A stretch of 64,000 nt of DNA from Thiothrix sp. (GTDB taxonomy: Bacteria; Pseudomonadota; Gammaproteobacteria; Thiotrichales; Thiotrichaceae). Positions 37,048-46,349 of the stretch are shown one piece after another. Every line of letters begins with the position of its first letter. Positions within the stretch are counted from its first letter, which is position 1. The translations under genes were made by a program, and so were the position numbers. Under the pieces are notes generated by a model. The model was not told where the DNA came from, ran no database searches, and saw nothing but the letters and a program-made list of their open reading frames with translations. Location: positions 124,001 through 188,000 of the forward strand of contig NZ_JAQTLS010000005.1 of assembly GCF_028714775.1 (NCBI RefSeq), in the 5' to 3' direction.

Positions 37048-40000
37048 TGAATGTATCTGCTTGGTCGATCCGTAACCCGGTTCCCGCTATCCTGCTGTTC
37101 GCGCTGCTGACCTTCCTTGGGGTTAAAGGTTTCCGCGCCCTAGGCATCCAGAATTTCCCCGACATTGACCTACCTACCATCACGGTCAATGCCTCACTGG
37201 AAGGCGCAGACCCGGAGCAGCTTGAAAGCGAAGTTGCCCGTAAGATCGAAAACCAGCTTGCCACCCTGCCCGGCGTTAAGCACATCCGCACGACCTTGAC
37301 CGACAGTTCAGCAAGCATTGCCACCGAATTCGACATCGACAAAGACACCGAATCAGCACTCAACGACGTGCGCAATGCGGTGGATACCATCCGTGCCAAC
37401 TTGCCCGCACAGATGAATGATCCAGTTGTGTCCAAAGTCACCACCGCAGGCGGTGCATTGGTCACGTTTACCGTAGCATCCGCCAATATGGACGAGGAAG
37501 CGCTGTCGTGGTTCGTGGACAATGACATTACCCGCGCCCTCATGTCCGTCAAAGGCGTGGGCAAAGTCTCACGGGTCGGCGGCGTCAACCGCGAAGTGCG
37601 CATTGAACTTAACCCCGCGCTGATGGCGGGCATGGGTGTAACTTCCGCTGACGTTTCCAGCCGCTTAGGGCAAATGCAGCAAGACGCCCCCGGCGGACGC
37701 GGTGACGTAGGCGGCAGCACACAATCGGTACGCACCTTAGGGCGGGTTAAAACCGCAGCGGAACTGGCTGCGATTGAAATCCCCCTCGCCAACGGGCGGC
37801 ATGTACGGCTCGACCAAATTGCCAGCATCCAAGACAGCATTGCTGAACGTTCCACCCACGCGCTGTTGGACGGCAAGGAAGTGGTCGGTTTCCAGATCAC
37901 CCGTACCCGTGGCGCAAGCGAAATTGCGGTAGTGGATGGCGTGCGGGCGACCCTCAAAACCTTTGCCCTTGCCCACCCGCAAGTCAAAATCGAAGAAGCC
38001 TACAACGCGGTCGAACGTATTCAAGCCAACTACACTGGTTCCATGCACCTGCTGTACGAAGGCGCAGCACTGGCAATTCTGGTGGTCTTCCTGTTCTTGC
38101 GCGACTGGCGGGCAACCTTTGTTTCTGCCGCCGCGTTGCCACTGGCGATCATCCCCACTTTCATGGCGATGCAATATTTCGGCTTTTCACTCAATATCCT
38201 CACCTTACTGGCACTCGCCTTGGTCGTCGGGGTGCTGGTGGACGATGCCATCGTCGAAGTGGAAAATATCGAACGCCACCTGCGCATGGGTAAAACGCCC
38301 TATCAAGCAGCGATGGAAGCGGCGGATGAAATCGGCCTCGCGGTCATTGCCACCACTTTCACACTGGTCGCGGTATTCCTGCCCACCGCATTCATGGGCG
38401 GCGTACCGGGTAAATTCTTTGAATCCTTCGGCATCACGGCGGCAGTATCTGTGGTGTTCTCACTGATGGTAGCGCGGTTGCTCACCCCGATGATGGCTGC
38501 GTACATGCTCAAGCCACACCCAGAAAAGGCAACGCAAGACGGCTGGATCATGCTGACCTACCTCAAAGCCGTCAATTGGTGCTTGAAATACCGCGCCATC
38601 ACGCTAGCAATCGCCATTGCCCTGTTCATTGGCTCGGTAATGCTGGCGAAATTGCTGCCGAAAGGTTTCGTCCCGCCCGCTGACACCGCGTTGACTTCGG
38701 TCGCTTTGGAATTGCAACCGGGCAGCACGCTGGAAGAATCCCTTGCCACCGCTGAAAAAGCCCGCCAATTGCTCGCGCCAATGGGTGATGTAAAAAGGGT
38801 CTTCACACTGGCGGGCGGCAGTAGCGGCGTCAGCTCCGGCCCGATGCAGGAAAGTAGCGCGGCGGATGTACGCAAAGCCACCCTGACCCTGCAACTCACC
38901 ACCCGCGAAGAACGTTCGCGCAAGCAAACGGAAGTGGAAAACGAAATCCGCACGCGCCTCAAACCGTTGCCGGGAGTGCGCTTCACGGTTGGTTCCGGCG
39001 GTGCTGGCGACAAAATGCAAGTAGTGCTGGCAAGCGATGACGGCGAGGTATTGATCGCCGCCGCGCAAGGGGTAGAACGCGACCTGCGTACCCTGCAAGG
39101 CATCGGCAACGTGGTTTCCGGCGCAAGCTTGCAACGCCCTGAAATCCACATCACCCCGGATTTTGCGCGGGCGGCGGAACTCGGCGTCAGCACCGAAGCC
39201 TTGGGTGCGGTAGTACGGGTAGCCACCAGCGGCGACTTTTCCACCCGTTTGCCCAAGCTCAACTTACCGCAACGGCAAATCCCAATCCGGGTGCAACTTG
39301 ACCTGTCGGTACGCGAAAATCTGGATACCATCCGCCAACTGCGCATTCCGGGGCGTAATGGTTCCGTGCCGCTTTCCGCTGTAGCCGATGTGCAATTGGG
39401 CAGTGGCCCAGCGCAAATTGCCCGTTTCGACCGGATGCGTAATGTCAGCATTGATGTGGAGCTGAACGGCCTGCCTGTCGGGCAAGTCATCGCACAGGCG
39501 GATAAATTGCCGTCGCTGCAAACACTGCCACCCGGTGTTTACCGGCAATCATCCGGCGATGCCGAACGCATGGCTGAACTGTTTGGCGGCTTCGGCGGAG
39601 CCATGCTGATCGGTGTGTTGCTGATTTACATTGTGCTGGTGCTGTTGTTCCACGACTTCTTGCAGCCGATCACGATTTTGACCGCGTTGCCGCTGTCGGT
39701 GGGCGGGGCATTCCTCGCGCTGCTGGTGACGGGGATGAGTTTTTCGATGCCTGCGGTCATTGGCTTGCTGATGCTGATGGGGATTGTGACCAAAAACTCG
39801 ATCCTGCTGGTCGATTACGCGGTGATGGCGCGGGAACGTGACCAGTCCGGTCGCATCCCGGCGCTGATTGACGCTTGCCACAAACGGGCGCGACCGATTG
39901 TCATGACCACAATTGCGATGGGCGCGGGGATGATGCCGACCGCGTTAGGGCTGGCGGCTGACCCCAGTTTCCGCCAACCGATGGCGATTGTGGTGATCGG

Positions 40001-40115
40001 CGGGTTGATTGCTTCGACGTTCTTGAGCTTGCTGGTGGTTCCGGCGGTGTTTACGTTTATTGATGATATTTTGGTGATTTTCAGGAAAGTGCGCGGGAAG
40101 TTACATCATGCTTAA
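37047..40115 (+). CDS. RND efflux permease (HAE-1/AcrB type), copy A
   Basis: 1022 residues with the full RND plan: N-terminal helix (PVPAILLFALLTFLGVKGF), two large periplasmic loops and twelve transmembrane helices. Helix 4 carries the proton-relay acidic pair in LVVGVLVDDAIVEVENIERH, and later blocks include GIVTKNSILLVDYA and HKRARPIVMTTIAMGAGMMP. It exports drugs or other amphiphiles by proton antiport. It is a paralogue of the 1022-residue permease at 42674, with long identical stretches (for example GLAVIATTFTL). Confidence 0.93.
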   Translation: MNVSAWSIRNPVPAILLFALLTFLGVKGFRALGIQNFPDIDLPTITVNASLEGADPEQLESEVARKIENQLATLPGVKHIRTTLTDSSASIATEFDIDKDTESALNDVRNAVDTIRANLPAQMNDPVVSKVTTAGGALVTFTVASANMDEEALSWFVDNDITRALMSVKGVGKVSRVGGVNREVRIELNPALMAGMGVTSADVSSRLGQMQQDAPGGRGDVGGSTQSVRTLGRVKTAAELAAIEIPLANGRHVRLDQIASIQDSIAERSTHALLDGKEVVGFQITRTRGASEIAVVDGVRATLKTFALAHPQVKIEEAYNAVERIQANYTGSMHLLYEGAALAILVVFLFLRDWRATFVSAAALPLAIIPTFMAMQYFGFSLNILTLLALALVVGVLVDDAIVEVENIERHLRMGKTPYQAAMEAADEIGLAVIATTFTLVAVFLPTAFMGGVPGKFFESFGITAAVSVVFSLMVARLLTPMMAAYMLKPHPEKATQDGWIMLTYLKAVNWCLKYRAITLAIAIALFIGSVMLAKLLPKGFVPPADTALTSVALELQPGSTLEESLATAEKARQLLAPMGDVKRVFTLAGGSSGVSSGPMQESSAADVRKATLTLQLTTREERSRKQTEVENEIRTRLKPLPGVRFTVGSGGAGDKMQVVLASDDGEVLIAAAQGVERDLRTLQGIGNVVSGASLQRPEIHITPDFARAAELGVSTEALGAVVRVATSGDFSTRLPKLNLPQRQIPIRVQLDLSVRENLDTIRQLRIPGRNGSVPLSAVADVQLGSGPAQIARFDRMRNVSIDVELNGLPVGQVIAQADKLPSLQTLPPGVYRQSSGDAERMAELFGGFGGAMLIGVLLIYIVLVLLFHDFLQPITILTALPLSVGGAFLALLVTGMSFSMPAVIGLLMLMGIVTKNSILLVDYAVMARERDQSGRIPALIDACHKRARPIVMTTIAMGAGMMPTALGLAADPSFRQPMAIVVIGGLIASTFLSLLVVPAVFTFIDDILVIFRKVRGKLHHA

Positions 40116-40163
40116 AAAGCGCTCCATCCTAATGTACAGAAAAAAGACTGAGAAGAAACCTGA

Positions 40164-42032
40164 TCACTTTTTAGTTGGACGCAACACTGGAATACGAACG
40201 TTTGGCTGTGTTTCATTTATGGATGCAGAATTATCAAGTTGAGTAATGCCAGAAAAAAGTATTTCATCATAGATTTGCTGCGTTGCTACTAAGCGACTTT
40301 CGTTATCAAGTTTTTTCAGAATGTTGAGAGCGCTTTTCAATAAATTCTTACGGTTACCTTCTTGAACTTGAGCAAGTCTATAGTATGACCATGCCAAATC
40401 AACCTGCCATTGCACCACCTCAGGATCAAGTTCTGCCAGCTTTTTACTGATTGCCAATGAATCCTGATACGACTTCAGCACGGCGGGCGCATCGCCATTC
40501 GCTCTGTAAATGCCACCTAGATTGTGGTATTTCACCGATAGGGCGCGTTGCCAATCCGTCTGCTTAGGGTTGAGGTCTACCAGCCTTTTTATGATCGACA
40601 GCGAGTCCTGATACGACTTCAGCGCGGCGGGCGTGTCGCCGTTCGCTTGATACATATCTCCGAGTCTCTCATAACTCACCGACAGGGCGTATTGCCAATC
40701 CGCCCGCTTAGGGTTGAGGTCTACCAGCCTTTTTATGACCGACAGCGAGTCCTGATACGACTTCAGCGCGGCGGGCGTGTCGCCGTTCGCTTGATACATA
40801 TCTCCGAGTCTCTCATAACTCACCGACAGGGCGTATTGCCAATCCGCCCGCTTAGGGTCGAGAATTACCAGCTTTTTCCTGACCGACAGCGAGTCCTGAT
40901 ACGACTTCAGCGCGGCGGGTGTGTCGCCGTTCGCTTGATACATATCTCCGAGTCTCTCATAACTCACCGACAGGTCGTGTTGCCAATCCGCCCGCTTAGG
41001 GTCGAGAATTACCAGCTTTTTTCTGATCGACAGCGAGTATTGGTAAGACTTTAAAGCAGCGGCTTTATCACCGTTAACTACTTGCAGATCACCAATAGCT
41101 TGGTAACTCACCGATAGATCGTGTTGCCAATCTGCCTGCTTCGGGTCTAGGTCTACGAGCTTTTGGGCTATCGACAGCGAGTTCTGATACGACTTCATCG
41201 CGGCAAGCGCGGCGCCGTTTGCTTTGTACAGGCTGCCTACCTTGTTGTAGCTCACCGACAGATTGTGCTGTCGCGCGGCATCCTCTGGAAATTTCACTGT
41301 GCGTTTTTTATCAAATTCTAAGACTACAAGGTATTTTTCCATTGCTTTCGCAGTATCACCCAATTTTTCAAGAGCAGTTCCTTCATCAGCCAAGGCCATA
41401 TACAACCAATCTTCATCTTCTGGTCTAAGATTTTTTTGTAGACCCTGAGCGGCTTCCAATGCCAAATTGTTATTCCCAACCTTTTGGGCAATGTCGTAAA
41501 CATTTTTCCATGCTATCAGGTTATCTGGCTGGAGTTGGGTGACTTCGCGGTAGCGGGCGAGAGCCTTGTCGTGGTCAAGGCGTAGTTCGGCGACTTCGGC
41601 GAGATCAAGGGCGCGTTGGGCGAGGTGCTGTTTGGAGAATTGCAGGTCTTTGTCGTAAGCCTGTTGCAGCAGGGTTTCAGCTTGTTCGAGGTTACCAGTG
41701 TCGAGTTCTTTGCGGGCTTGTTGGGCGAGTTCGTCGGTTTTGGCATATTCACCCAGTTTTTGCTGCAAGTCGGCGTATTTGCGTTTGAGTTCTTCCAACT
41801 GGGCGTTGAGTTGGTCTGCCGGAGTGCCTTGCGCTTTTAATGCCTGCGCCAGTTTTTCCACCAACTCAGGTGGCATATTGATCGTGGCATTCTGGATGTT
41901 GGTTTGCTGGACGCTAACATTTCCCCCCGCCACCACATTCGGCGAATAATCACCCTTGCTGCTTTGGCTGACTTCCTGCTTGTCGCCACAGGCTGCGAGC
42001 AACAACACACTGGCAAATAACAAACGGCGCAT
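40164..42032 (-). CDS. TPR-repeat lipoprotein with near-identical 48-residue repeats
   Basis: 622 residues. MRRLLFASVLLLAAC is a lipoprotein signal with the lipobox Cys at residue 15; the ATG at 42032 has GAGG upstream and is preferred over 42059. After it come SPNVVAGGNVSVQQTNIQNA, a coiled coil (about 50-105) and TPR units. The C-terminal half holds about six 48-residue TPR-like repeats of the type LSVSYERLGDMYQANGDTPA plus ALKSYQDSLSVIKRLVDLNP. It is placed between two RND genes on the opposite strand. The GGNV motif and TPR array are common in conflict-system partners, but no function can be fixed. Confidence 0.8.
   Translation of the reverse strand: MRRLLFASVLLLAACGDKQEVSQSSKGDYSPNVVAGGNVSVQQTNIQNATINMPPELVEKLAQALKAQGTPADQLNAQLEELKRKYADLQQKLGEYAKTDELAQQARKELDTGNLEQAETLLQQAYDKDLQFSKQHLAQRALDLAEVAELRLDHDKALARYREVTQLQPDNLIAWKNVYDIAQKVGNNNLALEAAQGLQKNLRPEDEDWLYMALADEGTALEKLGDTAKAMEKYLVVLEFDKKRTVKFPEDAARQHNLSVSYNKVGSLYKANGAALAAMKSYQNSLSIAQKLVDLDPKQADWQHDLSVSYQAIGDLQVVNGDKAAALKSYQYSLSIRKKLVILDPKRADWQHDLSVSYERLGDMYQANGDTPAALKSYQDSLSVRKKLVILDPKRADWQYALSVSYERLGDMYQANGDTPAALKSYQDSLSVIKRLVDLNPKRADWQYALSVSYERLGDMYQANGDTPAALKSYQDSLSIIKRLVDLNPKQTDWQRALSVKYHNLGGIYRANGDAPAVLKSYQDSLAISKKLAELDPEVVQWQVDLAWSYYRLAQVQEGNRKNLLKSALNILKKLDNESRLVATQQIYDEILFSGITQLDNSASINETQPNVRIPVLRPTKK
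40562..41010. repeat. 144-bp tandem repeats inside the TPR gene
   Basis: Three to four units of 144 bp (48 codons) are almost identical at DNA level; for example TTGCCAATCC recurs at 40692, 40836 and 40980. Identity this high, against diverged outer units, suggests recent expansion by recombination, and the copy number probably varies between strains. Confidence 0.85.
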
Positions 42033-42058
42033 AACGAACCTCAGGCACGCATCCTTCA

Positions 42059-42092
42059 CCTCCCCTGATAAGGGGAGGCCGGGAGGGGTTTC
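42059..42092. repeat. GC-rich palindromic repeat, copy 2
   Basis: CCTCCCCTGATAAGGGGAGG at 42059-42078, followed by CCGGGAGGGGTTTC. It is the same element as at 6059-6101 in the opposite orientation, here in the short gap between two minus-strand genes. Confidence 0.8.
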
Positions 42093-42106
42093 TTTCGAAA
42101 AAGGGG

Positions 42107-42460
42107 TTACTTGGCGAAGTCCACCGTATTCGGGCTTTGCGTCCCGCTACTTTTCTGCCCGACATCAGCACCAGCCGGGACATTACCCGCCTTATTGCCG
42201 CTCTGCAAGCCCGCACTTTCCTGTTGCACCGTTGTTTGCGGCAAATGCTGCACCACACTCGACACAAAACCCAGCACAATAATCAGCACCGCCACTGCAA
42301 AGGTATACAGCAAGCCCTTATCCATCACCCGCCCGGTATCCTTGGCGGTGAGCTTATCGGTATTGAATGTTTTCAGCAAAGTCGCCAGCACCAGCAGCAC
42401 AAAACCGAACAACACCAGCGGGTGTTTCAGATGTTCAATCCACGGGGTAGGGTTTTCCAT
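42107..42460 (-). CDS. Small two-helix membrane protein, unknown
   Basis: 117 residues with two transmembrane helices (about 13-29, LVLFGFVLLVLATLL, and 48-67, LLYTFAVAVLIIVLGFV), then a Gln/Gly/Ser-rich extracytoplasmic tail. Not recognised. It lies about 75 bases upstream of the TPR lipoprotein gene on the same strand, separated by the palindromic repeat, and may be its co-transcribed partner. Confidence 0.6.
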   Translation of the reverse strand: MENPTPWIEHLKHPLVLFGFVLLVLATLLKTFNTDKLTAKDTGRVMDKGLLYTFAVAVLIIVLGFVSSVVQHLPQTTVQQESAGLQSGNKAGNVPAGADVGQKSSGTQSPNTVDFAK

Positions 42461-42609
42461 CGCAAGCCTCCAATAGGAAATAACACAAACGCTTGAAAGT
42501 TTAACAGATCATCAATGCGGATGGATTCCCCCCTTGCCGGATTGCCCACAAATAAACCGCAACAAAATAAGCACCCCGACTAAACCAACCCTGCTTTTCT
42601 GGGTCAAAC

Positions 42610-42665
42610 TGGACAACTGACCCTTGGTCATCTAAGCTCCCTGCAAAACAACTGACTGGCAGTCA
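42610..42665 (+). promoter_or_regulatory. RND promoter 2 with two TetR-type operators
   Basis: TGGACA (42610-42615), 17-base spacer, TAAGCT (42633-42638). Operators TGACCCTTGGTCA (42618-42630, in the spacer) and TGACTGGCAGTCA (42653-42665) lie 35 bases apart, the second ending 8 bases before the permease ATG. Same arrangement as at 35932 and 51316. Confidence 0.75.
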
Positions 42666-42673
42666 TTACCCTC

Positions 42674-45600
42674 ATGAACGTATCCGCGTGGTCAATCCGC
42701 AACCCGGTTCCGGCTATCCTGCTGTTCGCATTGCTGACTTTTATCGGCATTGGCGGCTTTAAAGCGCTCGGCATCCAACAATTCCCCGAAGTGGAACTGC
42801 CCATCGTCACCGTGAGCATCGGTTTGGAAGGCGCATCGCCCGCACAACTGGAAACCGAAATTGCCCGCAAGGTCGAAAACGCCGTTGCCAGCTTGAGCGG
42901 CGTCAAACACATTTACGCCAACCTGACCGATGGCGCTGCGTTGATCAGCGTGGAATTCACCATCGACAAGGACAGCGAAGTCGCGCAAAACGAAGTGCGT
43001 AATGCCGTCGACAGCATCCGCGCCAGCCTCCCCGCTGCCATGACCGACCCTGTGGTATCCAAACTCAGCACGGCGGGTAGCCCGATCCTGACCGTCACCG
43101 TGACGTCCGACAAATTGGATGAGCAAGGCTTGTCGTGGTTTGTCGACAACGAGGTTTCCAAAGAACTGCTTGCCACCAAAGGCGTAGGGCTAGTCTCGCG
43201 GGTCGGCGGGGTCAACCGCGAAGTGCAGGTCAACCTTGACCCGGCACTAATGGGCGGGCTTGGTGTGACCAGCAGTGACATTTCCACCCAGTTGGGGCGT
43301 GTGCAGCAAGATGCTTCCGGCGGGCGCGGTGATGTCGGCGGTGGTGTGCAATCCATCCGCACCCTCGCTGCTGTGCAAACTGCGGCGGATATTGCTGCAT
43401 TGGATATTCCCCTGCCCGACGGCAGGCAAGTGCGCCTCGACCAGATTGCCCACATCAGCGACACCGCAGCGGAACGCGCCAGCTACGCCTTGCTGGATGG
43501 CAAACCCGTGATCGGCTTCCAAATCACCCGCACCAAGGGAGCCAGCGAAGTCAGCGTCGCAGCAGCAGCCCGCGCCACCATTGAAAAACTGCAAGCCACT
43601 TACCCGCAAGTACATTTCGAGGAAGCCTTCGACACCGTAGAGCCGATCCAAGAAAACTACGACGGCTCCATGATGTTGCTGTACGAAGGTGCGGCACTGG
43701 CAATTCTGGTGGTGCTGATTTTCCTGCGTGACTGGCGGGCAACGCTGGTATCAGCGGCGGCTTTGCCACTGGCAATCATCCCCACCTTTGCGGTCATGCA
43801 CTACTTTGGCTATTCGCTCAACCTGTTGACCTTACTGGCAATGGCGCTGGTAGTCGGGGTGCTAGTCGATGACGCGATTGTGGAAGTGGAAAACATCGAG
43901 CGCCATTTACGCATGGGCAAAACACCCTACCAAGCGGCGATGGAAGCGGCGGACGAAATCGGCCTTGCGGTCATTGCCACCACCTTTACCCTGATAGCGG
44001 TATTCTTGCCCACGGCGTTTATGGGCGGCATTCCGGGGAAGTTCTTCGAGCCGTTTGGGATTACGGCGGCGGTGGCAATTTTCTTCTCGCTGGTGGTAGC
44101 GCGGTTACTCACGCCGATGATGGCGGCTTACATCATGAAAGCGCACCCGCAGACGGATAGCCGAGACGGGCGGGTTATGAGCCATTACCTGCGGTTGGCC
44201 CGCTGGTGTTTGCGTCACCGCCTCATCACGGTTGCCGCTGCCATTACGCTGTTCGTGGCGTCGCTGGCGATTATTCCGTTGTTACCCACGGGCTTTATCC
44301 CGGCGGGCGACACCATGCAAACCGCCGCCAAGCTGGAATTGCAACCGGGCAGTACCCTTGATGAAACCCGCGCCTCCGCCGAACAGGCACGCCAGTTGCT
44401 CGCGGACATCCCCGAAATTACCCGCGTATTCACGATGGTCGGCGCATTCAGCGGTGATGGCGGGCCGTTTGCGATGGGGGCAAGTGCTGACGTGCGCAAG
44501 GCGACACTCAATATCTTGCTGAAAAAACGCCACGAACGTAACCGCACCCAAAGCGAAGTCGAAATCGAGATACGCCAGCGCCTGCAAGCCTTGCCAGGAG
44601 CGCGGGTTACGGTCGGTTTGGGTGGCGAAAAAATGCAAATCGTACTGGCAAGCGACGACAATAAAGCCCTGCAAATCGCTGCCACCGCCGTCACCCGCGA
44701 CTTGCGCACCCTCAAAGGACTTGGCAATATTTCTTCCAGCGCCAGCCTGCAACGCCCGGAAATCCAGATCATCCCCGACTACGGGCGGGCGGCGAATGCG
44801 GGGGTAACAGCGCAATCCTTATCCAGCACCATCCAGATGGCAACCAACGGCGACTTTGCCGCGCAATTACCCAAACTAAACCTGCCGCAACGCCAAGTGC
44901 CGATCCGGGTGCGTTTGGACAAAGCCTTCCGTAAGGATTTAGCGCAAATCCGCCAAATGAAAATTCCCGGCAGCCACGGCATGGTCAACCTCACCAATGT
45001 CGCCGAAGTGCGCATGGGCAGCGGCCCGGCACAAGTTGACCGTTTCGACCGCAAGCAAAACGTCACGCTGGACGTGGAACTCAACGGGCGCAGCTTGGGC
45101 GAAGTGATTGCGGAAGCGGATAAACTGCCCGCCCTGCAAACCCTGCCTGCCGGGGTCAAGCGCCAGAATATTGGCGACGCGGAAACGATGGCGGAACTGT
45201 TTGGCAGTTTCGGCACGGCGATGCTGATCGGCGTCCTGTGCATTTACATCGTGCTGGTGTTGCTGCTGCACGATTTCCTGCAACCCATCACGATTCTGGC
45301 GGCGTTGCCGCTGTCGCTGGGCGGCGCGTTGATGGCCTTGCTTGTCACCCACAACAGCATTTCCATGCCCTCGGTCATCGGCTTGCTGATGCTGATGGGG
45401 ATCGTGACCAAAAACTCGATCTTGCTGGTCGATTACGCCATGCTCGGGCTACATGAACATGGACTGCAACGCTTCGATGCGCTGATTGACGCTTGCCACA
45501 AACGGGCACGACCAATTGTCATGACCTCAATTGCGATGGGCGCGGGGATGTTACCGACTGCGCTGGGGTTGGGTGCTGACCCTAGCTTCCGTGCACCGAT

Positions 45601-45742
45601 GGCGGTGGTGCTGATCGGTGGGCTGGTGGCGTCCACCTTCCTCAGCTTGCTGGTTGTGCCGGTGGTGTTTACGTTGGTGGATGATTTGGTGGTGGGGATT
45701 AAGAAGTTGTTTGGTAATACCCGACCTGCGGCTCGGCAATAG
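42674..45742 (+). CDS. RND efflux permease (HAE-1/AcrB type), copy B
   Basis: 1022 residues, the same length as copy A and clearly paralogous: MNVSAWSIRNPVPAILLFAL is identical, as are the helix-4 acidic block VVGVLVDDAIVEVENIERH and GIVTKNSILLVDYA. The periplasmic loops differ more (for example EFPEVELP-like against NFPDIDLP-like openings), as expected if substrate range diverged. No adaptor gene adjoins it, so it may share the adaptor encoded at 35992 or 52014. It has its own copy of the TetR-type promoter. Confidence 0.93.
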   Translation: MNVSAWSIRNPVPAILLFALLTFIGIGGFKALGIQQFPEVELPIVTVSIGLEGASPAQLETEIARKVENAVASLSGVKHIYANLTDGAALISVEFTIDKDSEVAQNEVRNAVDSIRASLPAAMTDPVVSKLSTAGSPILTVTVTSDKLDEQGLSWFVDNEVSKELLATKGVGLVSRVGGVNREVQVNLDPALMGGLGVTSSDISTQLGRVQQDASGGRGDVGGGVQSIRTLAAVQTAADIAALDIPLPDGRQVRLDQIAHISDTAAERASYALLDGKPVIGFQITRTKGASEVSVAAAARATIEKLQATYPQVHFEEAFDTVEPIQENYDGSMMLLYEGAALAILVVLIFLRDWRATLVSAAALPLAIIPTFAVMHYFGYSLNLLTLLAMALVVGVLVDDAIVEVENIERHLRMGKTPYQAAMEAADEIGLAVIATTFTLIAVFLPTAFMGGIPGKFFEPFGITAAVAIFFSLVVARLLTPMMAAYIMKAHPQTDSRDGRVMSHYLRLARWCLRHRLITVAAAITLFVASLAIIPLLPTGFIPAGDTMQTAAKLELQPGSTLDETRASAEQARQLLADIPEITRVFTMVGAFSGDGGPFAMGASADVRKATLNILLKKRHERNRTQSEVEIEIRQRLQALPGARVTVGLGGEKMQIVLASDDNKALQIAATAVTRDLRTLKGLGNISSSASLQRPEIQIIPDYGRAANAGVTAQSLSSTIQMATNGDFAAQLPKLNLPQRQVPIRVRLDKAFRKDLAQIRQMKIPGSHGMVNLTNVAEVRMGSGPAQVDRFDRKQNVTLDVELNGRSLGEVIAEADKLPALQTLPAGVKRQNIGDAETMAELFGSFGTAMLIGVLCIYIVLVLLLHDFLQPITILAALPLSLGGALMALLVTHNSISMPSVIGLLMLMGIVTKNSILLVDYAMLGLHEHGLQRFDALIDACHKRARPIVMTSIAMGAGMLPTALGLGADPSFRAPMAVVLIGGLVASTFLSLLVVPVVFTLVDDLVVGIKKLFGNTRPAARQ

Positions 45743-45920
45743 CCTCCTCCTGCATATCCATATCCGTGCGCCGTTCCAGTAAGGCTTTTTGTGACAAACC
45801 ATGGGCGCAACGCAACTCATACAGCGGCATTTCTGCCAGCATGATGTGCAGTTTCGCTTTAGCTTGAGCCTGTGCGTCAAGCGACATTTTAGCTGTTAAC
45901 TCGGAAAATTTCTTAGCCAT
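45699..45920 (-). pseudogene. HigA-like XRE antitoxin with a deleted HTH
   Basis: 73 codons with a good AAGGAGG ribosome site. The start MAKKFSELTAKMSLDAQAQA and MLAEMPLYELRCAHGLSQKA match HigA-type antitoxins. After SQKAL the sequence jumps to LERRTDMDMQEE, skipping the helix-turn-helix residues that normally lie between, and then ends in unrelated residues overlapping the RND permease 3' end. It is probably a non-functional deletion derivative. No toxin gene is adjacent. Confidence 0.65.
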
Positions 45921-45968
45921 TAAGCAAGCCCTCCTTGCGTCTGAAAATCCGGTGATAAAACGGACTGT

Positions 45969-46016
45969 TGTAGGAGCTTGCCCTGCAAGCGATCGCCAGC
46001 ATGGCTGGCTCCTACA
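45969..46016. repeat. REP-like palindrome
   Basis: TGTAGGAGC (45969-45977) and GCTCCTACA (46008-46016) are perfect inverted arms around CTTGCCCTGCAAGCGATCGC. This strongly resembles the REP sequences of pseudomonads and their relatives, which are mobilised by RAYT transposases. Its right arm contains the stop codon of the Avd gene. Confidence 0.7.
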
Positions 46017-46338
46017 GGAAAAACAGGCGGGACGTTAGCTTACCGCCATGCTGGTAGCTGTTGAGCGGGATGGCACGGAAGTCGTAACACAAGCGCCACA
46101 GGTGGCGGCAAACTTCAAGGTCACGGTTGGCGAGAAATAGGAAGGTACGCTTGTTGGGCGCATAAGCCGCCGTCACCAGCGATTCGAGGATAATCAGCAG
46201 CCGATTTTCGAGCTTTTCGCCCAAAGTGAAACGTCGGTTACGGGGCAGCTTATCGAGGTGCGGGATCATCCATAGCAACAATTCCCGGCAATCCTGAACG
46301 GCTCGTGGAACGGACGGGGCAGACTCTTTTTTATTCAT
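46012..46338 (-). CDS. avd: DGR accessory variability determinant (Avd)-like four-helix protein
   Basis: 108 residues, all helical and basic. LLLWMIPHLDKLPRNRRFTL, GEKLENRLLIILESLVTAAY and ANRDLEVCRHLWRLCYDFRA align by eye with the Avd family that binds the reverse transcriptase and template RNA in diversity-generating retroelements. GAGG (46346-46343) precedes the ATG, right after the T8 tract of the upstream terminator. The C-terminus (SYQHGGKLTSRLFFL) lacks the usual E-x-G-R-x-x-G-G-W ending, apparently replaced when the REP-like element landed at 45969-46016. It follows the TIR-nSTAND-FGE gene on the same strand; no RT follows. Confidence 0.78.
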   Translation of the reverse strand: MNKKESAPSVPRAVQDCRELLLWMIPHLDKLPRNRRFTLGEKLENRLLIILESLVTAAYAPNKRTFLFLANRDLEVCRHLWRLCYDFRAIPLNSYQHGGKLTSRLFFL

Positions 46339-46349
46339 TAGGTTGCCTC

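Noticed and set aside
41219..41448. Plus-strand frames opposite the TPR lipoprotein gene.
   Set aside because: They are antisense frames within a repeat-rich coding gene, without ribosome sites or recognisable features.
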